A DNA stretch of 64,000 bases, taken from contig NZ_JALJWR010000001.1 in assembly GCF_024169315.1 (NCBI RefSeq), forward strand, positions 1,633,501 to 1,697,500. Direction: 5' to 3'. The position numbers and the translations under genes are program-made. Positions 54,643 through 63,336 of the stretch are shown piece after piece. The notes beneath the pieces were generated by a model. The model did no database searches. It was not told the DNA's origin and saw nothing but the letters and a program-made list of their open reading frames with translations. Position 1 is the stretch's first letter; every line of letters begins with the position of its first letter. Source of the stretch: Pseudomonas migulae (GTDB taxonomy: Bacteria; Pseudomonadota; Gammaproteobacteria; Pseudomonadales; Pseudomonadaceae).

Positions 54643-55659
54643 ATGAACACTTTCAGCAAAGTCTTGACCGGTACCCTTCTGACCCTGTCCATCCACAGTG
54701 CATTCGCGGGCGATGGGGTTGAGCACAACACCCAGGCGTTCCTCGATGTCCTGAATGCCGGCACCGGCAAACCGATGGAACAGCTTTCACCGAAAGATGC
54801 CCGGGCCATTCTGGTCGGCGCGCAAGCCGGGGTGAAATTGACGCTGCCAAAAGCGGACGTCAGCCAGAAGACCATTCAAGTCGACGGCCAACCGATCAGC
54901 CTGACCATCGTCCGGCCGGCCGGGGTCAAAGGCGAGCTGCCGGTGTTCATGTTCTTCCACGGCGGCGGCTGGGTGCTGGGGGATTTCCCGACTCACGAAC
55001 GCCTGGTTCGGGATCTGGTCGCGGGTTCGGGTGCGGCGGCGGTGTTCGTCAATTACACCCCGTCGCCGGAAGCGCATTACCCGGTGGCGATCAACCAGGC
55101 TTACGCCGCGACCAAATGGGTGGCTGAGCACGGTAAAGAAATCAATGTCGACGGCAAGCGTCTGGCGGTGGCCGGCAACAGCGTCGGCGGCAACATGGCG
55201 GCCGTGGTTGCGCTGATGGCCAAAGACAAGGGCACCCCGGCGATCAAGTTCCAGGTGCTGCTGTGGCCGGTGACGGATGCGAACTTCGAAACGGCGTCTT
55301 ACAACCAGTTTGCCGAGGGGCACTTCCTCACCAAAAACATGATGAAGTGGTTCTGGGACAACTACACCACCGACGCCAAGCAACGTAACGAGATCTATGC
55401 CTCTCCGCTGCGGGCGACCACCGCGCAACTCAAAGGCTTGCCACCTGCGCTGGTGCAGACGGCCGGCGCCGATGTGCTGCGCGATGAAGGTGAAGCCTAT
55501 GCCCGCAAACTCGATGAGGCGGGTGTGCCGGTCACGTCGGTGCGTTACAACGGCATGATTCACGACTACGGTTTGCTGAATGTGGTGAGCCAGGTGCCAG
55601 CGGTGCGTTCGGCGATGTTGCAAGCGTCTGAAGAACTGAAACAACACCTGAAGAAATAA
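54643..55659 (+). CDS. exported alpha/beta hydrolase of the HSL family
   Basis: A 338-residue hydrolase with signal peptide (ending AFA at residue 22). The HSL oxyanion motif is FFHGGGWVLGD near 106, the nucleophile elbow is GNSVGGN near 184, and late catalytic residues lie in GADVLRDEG (Asp) and GMIHDYG (His). It is an esterase or lipase-like enzyme in the periplasm or outside. It follows ohr by 32 bases without a terminator, so the peroxide response may include it. Confidence 0.88.
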   Translation: MNTFSKVLTGTLLTLSIHSAFAGDGVEHNTQAFLDVLNAGTGKPMEQLSPKDARAILVGAQAGVKLTLPKADVSQKTIQVDGQPISLTIVRPAGVKGELPVFMFFHGGGWVLGDFPTHERLVRDLVAGSGAAAVFVNYTPSPEAHYPVAINQAYAATKWVAEHGKEINVDGKRLAVAGNSVGGNMAAVVALMAKDKGTPAIKFQVLLWPVTDANFETASYNQFAEGHFLTKNMMKWFWDNYTTDAKQRNEIYASPLRATTAQLKGLPPALVQTAGADVLRDEGEAYARKLDEAGVPVTSVRYNGMIHDYGLLNVVSQVPAVRSAMLQASEELKQHLKK

Positions 55660-55668
55660 CACCGCCCC

Positions 55669-55764
55669 TTGTAGGAGCGAGGCTTGCCCGCGAAGGCTTA
55701 GTGTCAGTCGACATAAATGTTGGATGACAAATCGCCTTCGCGGGCAAGCCTCGCTCCTACGGGG
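55669..55764. repeat. REP doublet (REPIN), GTAGGAGCGAGGC subtype
   Basis: Arms TTGTAGGAGCGAGGCTTGCC... and ...GGCAAGCCTCGCTCCTACGG with a 35-base spacer, between the hydrolase and efp. Confidence 0.9.
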
Positions 55765-55783
55765 GGTTGTGCATTTCAGGCAC

Positions 55784-55815
55784 AAAAAAGCCCGACTCAA
55801 TGGTCGGGCTTTTTC
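55784..55815. terminator. terminator of efp (bidirectional)
   Basis: AAAAAAGCCCGAC, loop TCAATG, GTCGGGCTTTTT. On the minus strand it gives GTC...GAC stem followed by a T-run, 17 bases past the efp stop. Confidence 0.9.
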
Positions 55816-55831
55816 ATTCCTGAAGCGGTGC

Positions 55832-56401
55832 TTATTTAGCACGGCCTTTGTAGGAACCGCCTTCGCGGGTATCGATCTCGATCATGTCGCCGATTTCGAT
55901 GAAGTCAGCAACCGACAGTTCGGTACCGTTCTTCAGTTTGGCAGGCTTCATCACCTTGCCGGAAGTGTCGCCGCGAGCGGAACCTTCGGTGTAGTCAACC
56001 TGACGCACGATAGTGGTCGGCAGTTCTACGGAAACCAGACGCTCTTCGAAGAAGATCGCTTCGCAAACATCGGTCATGCCTTCTTCAACGAAAGGCAGAA
56101 CGGCTTCGATGTCTTCAGCGTTCAGCTCGTACATGGTGTAGTCGGTGGTGTCCATGAACGTGTAGGTGTCGCCGCTGATGAAGGACAGGGTCGCTTCTTT
56201 GCGGTCGAGGATTACGTCGTCCAGTTTGTCGTCGGCGCTGTAAACGATCTCGGTCTTGTAACCGGTCAGCAGGTTTTTCAGCTTGGTCTTCATGATCGCG
56301 CTGTTACGACCCGACTTGGTGAATTCAGCTTTCTGAACCAGCCAAGGATCGTTTTCGAGACGGATCACGGTACCGGGTTTCAGTTCTTTACCAGTTTTCA
56401 T
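55832..56401 (-). CDS. efp: elongation factor P
   Basis: A 189-residue translation factor that rescues ribosomes stalled at polyproline. The tip loop reads KSGRNSA with R32, the residue that is rhamnosylated in Pseudomonas EF-P, and not lysine as in E. coli. Three beta-domains are complete. It lies 48 bases downstream of earP, whose product does this modification, so both the factor and its activator are made together. Confidence 0.97.
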   Translation of the reverse strand: MKTGKELKPGTVIRLENDPWLVQKAEFTKSGRNSAIMKTKLKNLLTGYKTEIVYSADDKLDDVILDRKEATLSFISGDTYTFMDTTDYTMYELNAEDIEAVLPFVEEGMTDVCEAIFFEERLVSVELPTTIVRQVDYTEGSARGDTSGKVMKPAKLKNGTELSVADFIEIGDMIEIDTREGGSYKGRAK

Positions 56402-56449
56402 TGCGAATATCCGAATTTGGATGGGATTTACAAAAATCTAGGCCGCGTA

Positions 56450-57583
56450 TCATATCCAATTTAGGTAAAACTGTACCAGCGCTGCGGCAAGATCGGCCTG
56501 CAAGGCTTGTTCCAGACACCAGTCTTCGGCATGTTTTTGCAGTTCCGGCCAGTGTTTACGGGTCGTCAGCCAGTGACCGGACATATCATGCCCGGCATTC
56601 CACGCCTGCCAAAGACCGCTGATCGCCTCGCGAGCAGGCGCCGACAAGCCTTTTGTGTACAGCGTCAGGAAGGCGTCGAGCTTGTCCAGGTGAATGTCTT
56701 CGTCCTGCCGATAGATGTGCCAGAGCAGTGGCCGGCCTGCCCACTGGGCGCGGACAAAAGAATCTTCGCCGCGCACGGCGTTGAAATCGCAGCTCCACAA
56801 CAGTCGGTCATATTGGTCCTGTCGGACGAACGGCAGCACCTGCACGGTCAAGGCCTCGCGCACATGCACGGCGCCCGCCGCCAATCCGTCGACACCGAGC
56901 CAGCGTTCGACATCACCCAGAATCCGCCCTTCGGGCACCAACAGATGGGTGGGCACCGAATCGGCGGCCATCACCTCCAGCCAACTCGCCAGGCCGGTAT
57001 TCTCATAAGCAAACAGTGAGATCAGCTGCGCACCTGGCGCGCGATCAATCCCCAACCCTTGCAGGAATGTTCGCTGAGCCTCGGGGCTTTGCTGAAATTG
57101 CCGACGTCGCTCGAGCAATCCGCTTTCACGCAGCAAGCCACCGGTGTCCTTCTGGAACCCCGGAAAGAAAAAATACTTCTGCACGCTTTTGTACTTCACC
57201 GACGGCAAACCGTGGCAGCCGATGACCCAGTCTTCGGCACTCAGATAATCCAGGTTCAGCCACAACGGCGGCTTCTCGCGCGCGGCCATGGCGTCCATGT
57301 AGCCACTCGGCAGTTGGCAGGCGAATGCGGCGATCACCACATCAGCGGCGTCGGTGGGCAGCCAGTCGGTTGGCCATTGCCGGACTTCGACCCCCTCCTG
57401 CCATTGCTGCGCGACATGGATGTCGATTTCGGGACAGAGCCGCTCGAAGGCCCGCAGGTCATCGACCCACAAACGCACCTCCAGCGAATGCTCGGCGACC
57501 AGTTGTCGGGCCAGGCGCCAGGTCACGCCGATGTCGCCAAAGTTGTCGACCACGGCGCAAAAAATATCCCAGCGGGTGTTCAT
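56450..57583 (-). CDS. earP: EF-P arginine rhamnosyltransferase
   Basis: A 377-residue GT-B glycosyltransferase that moves rhamnose from dTDP-rhamnose to R32 of EF-P. The start MNTRWDIFCAVVDNFGDIGVTWRLARQL contains the family DNFGDIG aspartate. Further blocks are WLNLDYLSAEDW, FFPGFQKDTGG, and near the end WSCDFNAVRGEDSFVRAQWAGRPLLWHIYRQDEDIH with the nucleotide-sugar contacts. An ATG nine bases upstream is possible. Confidence 0.95.
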   Translation of the reverse strand: MNTRWDIFCAVVDNFGDIGVTWRLARQLVAEHSLEVRLWVDDLRAFERLCPEIDIHVAQQWQEGVEVRQWPTDWLPTDAADVVIAAFACQLPSGYMDAMAAREKPPLWLNLDYLSAEDWVIGCHGLPSVKYKSVQKYFFFPGFQKDTGGLLRESGLLERRRQFQQSPEAQRTFLQGLGIDRAPGAQLISLFAYENTGLASWLEVMAADSVPTHLLVPEGRILGDVERWLGVDGLAAGAVHVREALTVQVLPFVRQDQYDRLLWSCDFNAVRGEDSFVRAQWAGRPLLWHIYRQDEDIHLDKLDAFLTLYTKGLSAPAREAISGLWQAWNAGHDMSGHWLTTRKHWPELQKHAEDWCLEQALQADLAAALVQFYLNWI

Positions 57584-57716
57584 TTCAGGCATTCCAGGCT
57601 CCCGTTGGCAAAGGCGCCGATTGTCCGCATAAATTACTCCGTGCAGAAGAGCCGACGGCGATTAATCTTCATGCGACAATCGCCACTCGCCCGCGACCAC
57701 CCGCCAGGAGGCAGTC

Positions 57717-58127
57717 ATGCCCTACCGCCCCAACCCGCGCCGCCCCTTGCCGATCCAGCTCAGTACCCTGCAACTGACCGGCAGCATTGCCCTCGGCTTG
57801 TGGCTGGGATTCCTCGCCATCGCGCTGACGTGCTGGCTGGCTTCCCGGCTGTTGTTCAACGAACAATTGGCACCGGTTGCACAAGCGATAGAGCAACTGG
57901 CGAAACCGCCCGTGGTCGCGCAACCGGTACCGGACATTCCGCCGCAGAGCCCGTTGTTCGACCAGTACGAAGAGAACCTGCGCAAGAACGAACAGCAGCA
58001 ACGACTGGATCAGGCCCGCAGCACCGGCCGCAATCTGGCCAATCCGAAATGCCAGTTCTGGCTGCAACAGGACCAGACCGCGCCGAGCGAAAAAAGCCGC
58101 GCCAACGTCCTGCAATTCTGCGACTGA
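57717..58127 (+). CDS. single-span membrane protein of unknown function
   Basis: A 136-residue protein that I do not recognise. A basic N-terminus is followed by one membrane helix (residues 20-44, TGSIALGLWLGFLAIALTCW...), then a short proline-rich part (PPVVAQPVPDIPPQS) and a charged C-terminal domain with two late cysteines (KCQFW, QFCD). AGGAGG lies eight bases before the ATG. Only two bases separate it from the Gre-like gene, so they form an operon. Confidence 0.75.
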   Translation: MPYRPNPRRPLPIQLSTLQLTGSIALGLWLGFLAIALTCWLASRLLFNEQLAPVAQAIEQLAKPPVVAQPVPDIPPQSPLFDQYEENLRKNEQQQRLDQARSTGRNLANPKCQFWLQQDQTAPSEKSRANVLQFCD

Positions 58128-58129
58128 TC

Positions 58130-58612
58130 ATGAATAAACTGACTGTCCACCAATTGATTATCGACAAGCTGCGGGTCGACCTCGACATCGCCGAGCGTGC
58201 CGCGCAAACCGCTTACGAAACCGCCACTCACGAAGAAAACATCGCCGAGAACAAGTACGACACGCTGGGGCTGGAGGCGTCATACCTGGCGGCCGGGCAG
58301 GCGAAACGGGTCGAGGAAATCAGGCAATCGCTGGCGCTGTGCCAGAACCTGAACCTGCGGCCTTACGATGATCAACGCGGTATCGAAGTCGGCGCCCTGC
58401 TCGGCCTGGAAGACGAAAAGGGTCGTGAACAGTGGCTGTTTCTGGCCCCCGATGCGGCGGGCTTGAAGGTCGATCTGGTGGGGCAAATGATTACCGTCAT
58501 CACCCCTCGCTCACCGCTGGGCAAAAGCCTGCTGGGCAAGTTCGAAGGGGACGAGGTGGAGATTCTGGTGGCGGGCGCTCGGCAACAGTTTTCTGTCACC
58601 GAGGTGGTCTAA
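58130..58612 (+). CDS. GreA/GreB-family transcription factor
   Basis: A 160-residue protein. Residues 1-75 are helical and could form the Gre coiled-coil (KLRVDLDIAERAAQTAYETATHEENIAENKYDTLGLEASYLA), whose tip has acidic residues DLDIAERA... and AENKYDTLGLEA as in GreA. The C-terminal 85 residues fit the Gre FKBP-like domain (ITVITPRSPLGKSLLGKFEGDEVEI). Gre proteins rescue backtracked RNA polymerase; this one is a side branch, so its role is uncertain. Confidence 0.82.
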   Translation: MNKLTVHQLIIDKLRVDLDIAERAAQTAYETATHEENIAENKYDTLGLEASYLAAGQAKRVEEIRQSLALCQNLNLRPYDDQRGIEVGALLGLEDEKGREQWLFLAPDAAGLKVDLVGQMITVITPRSPLGKSLLGKFEGDEVEILVAGARQQFSVTEVV

Positions 58613-58615
58613 AAA

Positions 58616-59599
<984 letters not shown>

Positions 59600-59705
59600 T
59601 CAAAGCAGGTAGACGCCACGGGCATCAGCGACGGTATATAACTATATTAATGGTTTGAAGAATAAATCTAGAACTTTTTTATCAAAACGCCACTATTCGT
59701 GTTCT

Positions 59706-59864
59706 GTGCCCTGCCTCGTGAATACGTTTCTCTTTTGACGAGTGGCTGTTGCTGCCAGGCAAGGCGCCGCGACGAGTCATAGCCCGCTATGGCGAGGAGC
59801 GGCAACGCAGCATGGCAGAAACAGACGCCGCCAAAAGAGGAACAGTATTTGCGAGGCAGGACAC
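59706..59864. repeat. 159-bp imperfect palindrome (MITE-like)
   Basis: The left end GTGCCCTGCCTCG and right end CGAGGCAGGACAC are inverted copies. Pairing continues inward with mismatches: TTTCTCTTTTGACG with CGCCAAAAGAGGAA, CTGTTGCTGCCA with TGGCAGAAACAG, then CATAGC-CC-GCTATG at the exact centre (59778-59791). The right end touches the stop codon of the universal stress gene. No gene inside; it differs from the REPs and from the GTGGCGAGGGG family. Confidence 0.75.
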
Positions 59865-60367
59865 TAGCGGTCTCCCTGGCGACGACGTTCCACCAGCGGC
59901 ACCAGATAGACCGGCACCCGAGCCAACTGCAACACCCGCGCTGCGGTCCTGCCCAAAGGCGTTTCCGCGCCAGCACCATGGCTATGACTACCTACGATCA
60001 ACAAATCCACGGAGAGTTTCTGCGCCTGGTCGAGAATCACCTGCGACGGATCGCCCTGAAGCACCCGCACCGCCTGAATCCGGTCCAGATCGTGCGCCCC
60101 CTCTTCCCCCAACTCCTCACGAAAACTGTCGAGCACCCGTTGCTCGATACTGGCAATGACGGTGTTCAGGCCCTGGCTGTGAAACTCGTTCAACGCCTGT
60201 TCATCGAGGTAACTTTGAAGCACCGATTCGGCAAACAAACCCATCGGCTCAACCGCGTGCACCACATACAAGTCAGCATCGAATGTTCGAGCCAGCTCCA
60301 GGGCATGCTGCATCACTAACGGTGCGTACAGACCGAGGTCAGTGGCATACAGCATCGAACGAATCAT
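59864..60367 (-). CDS. universal stress protein
   Basis: A 167-residue single UspA domain. YATDLGLYAPLVMQHALELARTF at the start and the nucleotide loop VGSHSHGAGAETPLGRTAARVL near residue 130 match the ATP-binding G-2X-G-9X-G(T) pattern. Its stop codon overlaps the MITE-like palindrome. Stands alone. Confidence 0.92.
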   Translation of the reverse strand: MIRSMLYATDLGLYAPLVMQHALELARTFDADLYVVHAVEPMGLFAESVLQSYLDEQALNEFHSQGLNTVIASIEQRVLDSFREELGEEGAHDLDRIQAVRVLQGDPSQVILDQAQKLSVDLLIVGSHSHGAGAETPLGRTAARVLQLARVPVYLVPLVERRRQGDR

Positions 60368-60461
60368 ATGACCTCCTCGAATGCCAACATGGCGGAGATT
60401 GATTCAGCTTAGCAGTGCCTTGACGAGTACGACGTCCCGCGTAACGCGTTGAACGGCGGGC

Positions 60462-61367
60462 TTAAACCTTTTGCTCGTTGCTTATGCCATGGGGCACATG
60501 GCCGGTAGCGACCACCTCGCGGGCCAACTCGCAATGGCCGGCCTGATCGTCGAAAAACACGTCGGCGGCAAAGGCTTCGAGGAAAGCGGACTTGGTCAGG
60601 CCGCCGAGGAACAACGATTCATCCAGGCGAATGTCCCACTCGCGCAACGTGCGGATTACCCGCTCATGGGCCGGCGCCGAACGCGCCGTGACCAGTGCGG
60701 TGCGGATCGGACAGGCGTCCTCCGGGAACTCACGCTGCAACAGATTGAGCGCTGCGAGAAAACCTTTGAACGGCCCGCCGCGCAGGGGCTCGCGGGCACT
60801 TTCGCGCTCGCTGGCCTGAAACGCTTCCAGGCCGCCCGCCTGATAAACGCGCTCCGACTCGTCAGAAAACAGCACCGCGTCCCCATCGAAGGCAATGCGC
60901 AATTCATCGCTCGCGGCACGGCTGGCACCGCCCGACAGAATGGTCGCCGCTGCGAAACCGGCGTCCAGCGCGCTGCGCACGTCTTCGGCGTGGGTCGACA
61001 GAAACAGGTCACAACCAAAGGCCTTGAGATACGGGTACGGGCTGCGCCCGCCGACAAACGCCGCGCGGGAAATCGCCAGCCCGTAATGGTGAATCGAGTT
61101 GAACACCCGCAGCCCGGTGTCGGCGCTGTTGCGCGACACCAGGATCACCTCGACCCTGGCGCGGCCGAGACGGGTATTGAGGCTGAGGAGTTTTTCCACC
61201 AACGGAAATGCATCACCGGGTTCGAGGATTTCGTCTTCGTGTTCGATCTGATATTGCCGATAAGCCTCGACGCCGCTCGACAGGTAGACCTTGTGGCTTT
61301 CGCTCAGGTCGAACAGCGCACGCGAAGAAATCGCCAGCACCAGTTTGTCGTCAATCGTCTTCGCCAT
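60462..61367 (-). CDS. cytosolic 5'-nucleotidase family protein
   Basis: A 301-residue protein of the 5_nucleotid family (relatives of vertebrate cytosolic nucleotidase I), removing phosphate from nucleoside monophosphates. Landmarks: LVLAISSRALFDLSESHKVY, LVSRNSADTGLRVFNSIHHYGL, LKAFGCDLFLST, RIAFDGDAVLFSDESERVYQ, and at the end FAADVFFDDQAGHC. The FDGDAVLF segment holds the likely catalytic aspartates. Could feed nucleosides to purine breakdown, though it is 30 kb from that locus. Confidence 0.88.
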   Translation of the reverse strand: MAKTIDDKLVLAISSRALFDLSESHKVYLSSGVEAYRQYQIEHEDEILEPGDAFPLVEKLLSLNTRLGRARVEVILVSRNSADTGLRVFNSIHHYGLAISRAAFVGGRSPYPYLKAFGCDLFLSTHAEDVRSALDAGFAAATILSGGASRAASDELRIAFDGDAVLFSDESERVYQAGGLEAFQASERESAREPLRGGPFKGFLAALNLLQREFPEDACPIRTALVTARSAPAHERVIRTLREWDIRLDESLFLGGLTKSAFLEAFAADVFFDDQAGHCELAREVVATGHVPHGISNEQKV

Positions 61368-61392
61368 GCCCTTCCCCCTCGGGTTGATCGAC

Positions 61393-62349
61393 TCAGGTGT
61401 TCCGTCGATCGATAAAACTCAAACTGCGATACAACGCTTCGATTCGCGGCAATTCGCAACTGGCAGCCTTGGCCGCCGCCAGTGGCCGGGCGTAAATCGC
61501 TGTGAGTTCCAGCGGCCGCTTGTGCAGAAAATCGTGGTACATGCTCGGCCAGTAGTCCGGCATCTTTTCGGTCATCATGAACAGATAGTCCGCGTAACCG
61601 GTCGGCATGTCGTGACCGCAGGCCTTGGCGCCCTGCACCACTTCGGCCATCAAGGCCTTGATCAGTTCCCGGCTGTCGGCATCGGCCATCAACGGCGTCG
61701 TGCCCGCGCCAAGCAGTACCGAGAGGCCGTTGTAAGGGATATTCCAGACCAGTTTCTGCCAGCGTGCCTGATGCAGGTTCGGCATGGCCTGGGAGTCGAT
61801 GCCGGCGCTGCGGAACAACCCGGCGCCCTCCTCGACAATCGCCATGCGCGCCTGTTCATCGGTGGCGGGGCCACTGTGGTAGCCGACGTTCACCGCGCCA
61901 AGGGCCTGATGAGTGATCGCTCCCGGGCCGGTGCGATGGACGCAGATCAGGCAGAGCCCGCCGAGCAGGTGCAGGGAATCCGGGAGCAAGGCTCGCAGAC
62001 TGTCTTCGACGTCCAGGCCGTTTTGCAGCAACAGCACCTTGGCGTTCGGTGCCGCCGCTTGAATGATCGCCGGCGCCAGACCGGCATTGCTGGTGGTCTT
62101 CGCACCCACCAGCAGCCAGTCGCAGGGCGGCATGTCTTCGGCCGACGAATAGGCCTGGACCGGATTCAACGTCAGCGCGCCGTGCACCGCGCTGTCGAGT
62201 TGCAACCCGCGTTCGGCCACCGCTGAAAACTCGCTGCGCAACAGAAAGTGCACATCGAAACCGGCACGCGCCAGCATCAACCCGTAGAAACCACCGATCG
62301 CACCGGTTCCGATAATACCGATGGTCGGCCTGGCAACTGCTCCCGTCAT
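61393..62349 (-). CDS. 2-dehydropantoate 2-reductase-like protein
   Basis: A 318-residue ApbA/PanE-family NADPH reductase. The dinucleotide motif GIIGTGAIGGFYG is at residues 10-22; the family lysine is in LLVGAKTTSN near 83, and WQKLVWNIPYNGLSVLLG near 195 starts the C-terminal domain with its second lysine. Pseudomonads often carry several PanE paralogues, so assignment to pantothenate synthesis is not certain. It overlaps the thioredoxin-like gene by four bases. Confidence 0.88.
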   Translation of the reverse strand: MTGAVARPTIGIIGTGAIGGFYGLMLARAGFDVHFLLRSEFSAVAERGLQLDSAVHGALTLNPVQAYSSAEDMPPCDWLLVGAKTTSNAGLAPAIIQAAAPNAKVLLLQNGLDVEDSLRALLPDSLHLLGGLCLICVHRTGPGAITHQALGAVNVGYHSGPATDEQARMAIVEEGAGLFRSAGIDSQAMPNLHQARWQKLVWNIPYNGLSVLLGAGTTPLMADADSRELIKALMAEVVQGAKACGHDMPTGYADYLFMMTEKMPDYWPSMYHDFLHKRPLELTAIYARPLAAAKAASCELPRIEALYRSLSFIDRRNT

Positions 62350-62732
62350 GGCAACTCCTCTGCTGTTCTGGTCAGCGCCTGACCCACGGCCACATTGAGC
62401 TCGGTGCTGGTCAGGCGCGATTTTAACGCTCCGAAAAACTCACCGTCGCGCACCACAAACAGCGCCGGCAAATGAAAGACCTGATAACGCTCGACCACTC
62501 CGCCATTGTTCCCGGCATCGATCCAGCACAAGCGATCGACCTGCAGGTCGAGCCTTGGCAATTGCTCACGGGCAAACCGGCAGCTGGCGCAGCCGACGCT
62601 GGTGAAAATAACCAGCGACACGCCGCTCATCGCCAGCAACCGTTGGTCGGCGTCGAAATCGGTCAATTCCAATTCGACCACTATACTGGGGGAAACAATG
62701 TCAGATGGCCGACACATGGAGTCCGTGCTCAT
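62346..62732 (-). CDS. thioredoxin-like protein with CASC motif
   Basis: A 128-residue thioredoxin-fold protein. The redox motif reads CASC (VIFTSVGCASCRFAREQLPRLDLQVDRLCWID) and the cis-proline loop is FHLPALFVVRDG; ASC in place of GPC suggests a different redox potential. Several starts are possible: ATG 62744, 62732 or 62717. All place the 5' end inside the PilZ gene on the other strand. It is translationally coupled to the PanE-like gene. Confidence 0.8.
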   Translation of the reverse strand: MSTDSMCRPSDIVSPSIVVELELTDFDADQRLLAMSGVSLVIFTSVGCASCRFAREQLPRLDLQVDRLCWIDAGNNGGVVERYQVFHLPALFVVRDGEFFGALKSRLTSTELNVAVGQALTRTAEELP

Positions 62733-63174
62733 GGGACGTTTCATTCCTCATCCTGACGATGTGCCCGTCGAATTAACGTTGCTGAAACCTGAGTGTATTT
62801 CACGACAACAGCTGCACACTATCAGCCTCGGGGGCATGGCTTGCAATTACCACCGCGCCTGGCGTCACGGCACGGCGCTGGAAGTTCGCATCCCGACCCT
62901 GAACCCCGATTTGCGTTTCCTGGGCTACGTAGCCTGGTGCCTGCGACGCAAACACGGTTATCTGGTGGGCATTGCCTTTGTCGACGAACAGATGATGTTC
63001 AGTGCCCGAATGGGCGAACAGGTGTGCCAGATCGAACGTTATTGTCGCCAGCATGACGCCCACGACGACCTGCAGGAAACCCAGGCGCTGGCCCTCGAAT
63101 GGGTCCAGCAACACGCCGACGAGTTCTCCCACGACACGGTTCGCAGGGCATTTGCGCAGGCGGTGATGGATTAA
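62698..63174 (+). CDS. PilZ domain protein
   Basis: A 158-residue protein whose middle resembles a PilZ domain, a receptor for cyclic di-GMP. MGRFIPHPDDVPVELTLL, then SRQQLHTISLGGMACNYHRAWRHGTALEVRIP and FLGYVAWCLRRKHGYLVGIAF match the fold; SLGG stands for the usual DxSxxG, but the RxxxR motif is incomplete, so cyclic di-GMP binding is doubtful. The ATG at 62698 has GGGGGA seven bases upstream. Its first 35 bases overlap the divergent thioredoxin-like gene. Confidence 0.78.
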   Translation: MSDGRHMESVLMGRFIPHPDDVPVELTLLKPECISRQQLHTISLGGMACNYHRAWRHGTALEVRIPTLNPDLRFLGYVAWCLRRKHGYLVGIAFVDEQMMFSARMGEQVCQIERYCRQHDAHDDLQETQALALEWVQQHADEFSHDTVRRAFAQAVMD

Positions 63175-63336
63175 GGGACCTTATCAATTCGTTGCGAATG
63201 CCCCTTAAACCGCTGTCTGCCCATTGTCGAGCCACGGTGTAACGCGCTAAGGTTCCGCTCCCCGACGCGCTTAATTTGCTGTGCTCCGCCGCGCGGGTTC
63301 GCTGGCGGCCGGCACCCGTGACCTGACGAGTAAACG

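Noticed and set aside
59668..59979. Minus-strand 103-codon frame across the palindrome and the usp gene end
   Set aside because: It is produced by the imperfect palindrome and overlaps the clear usp gene in another frame.
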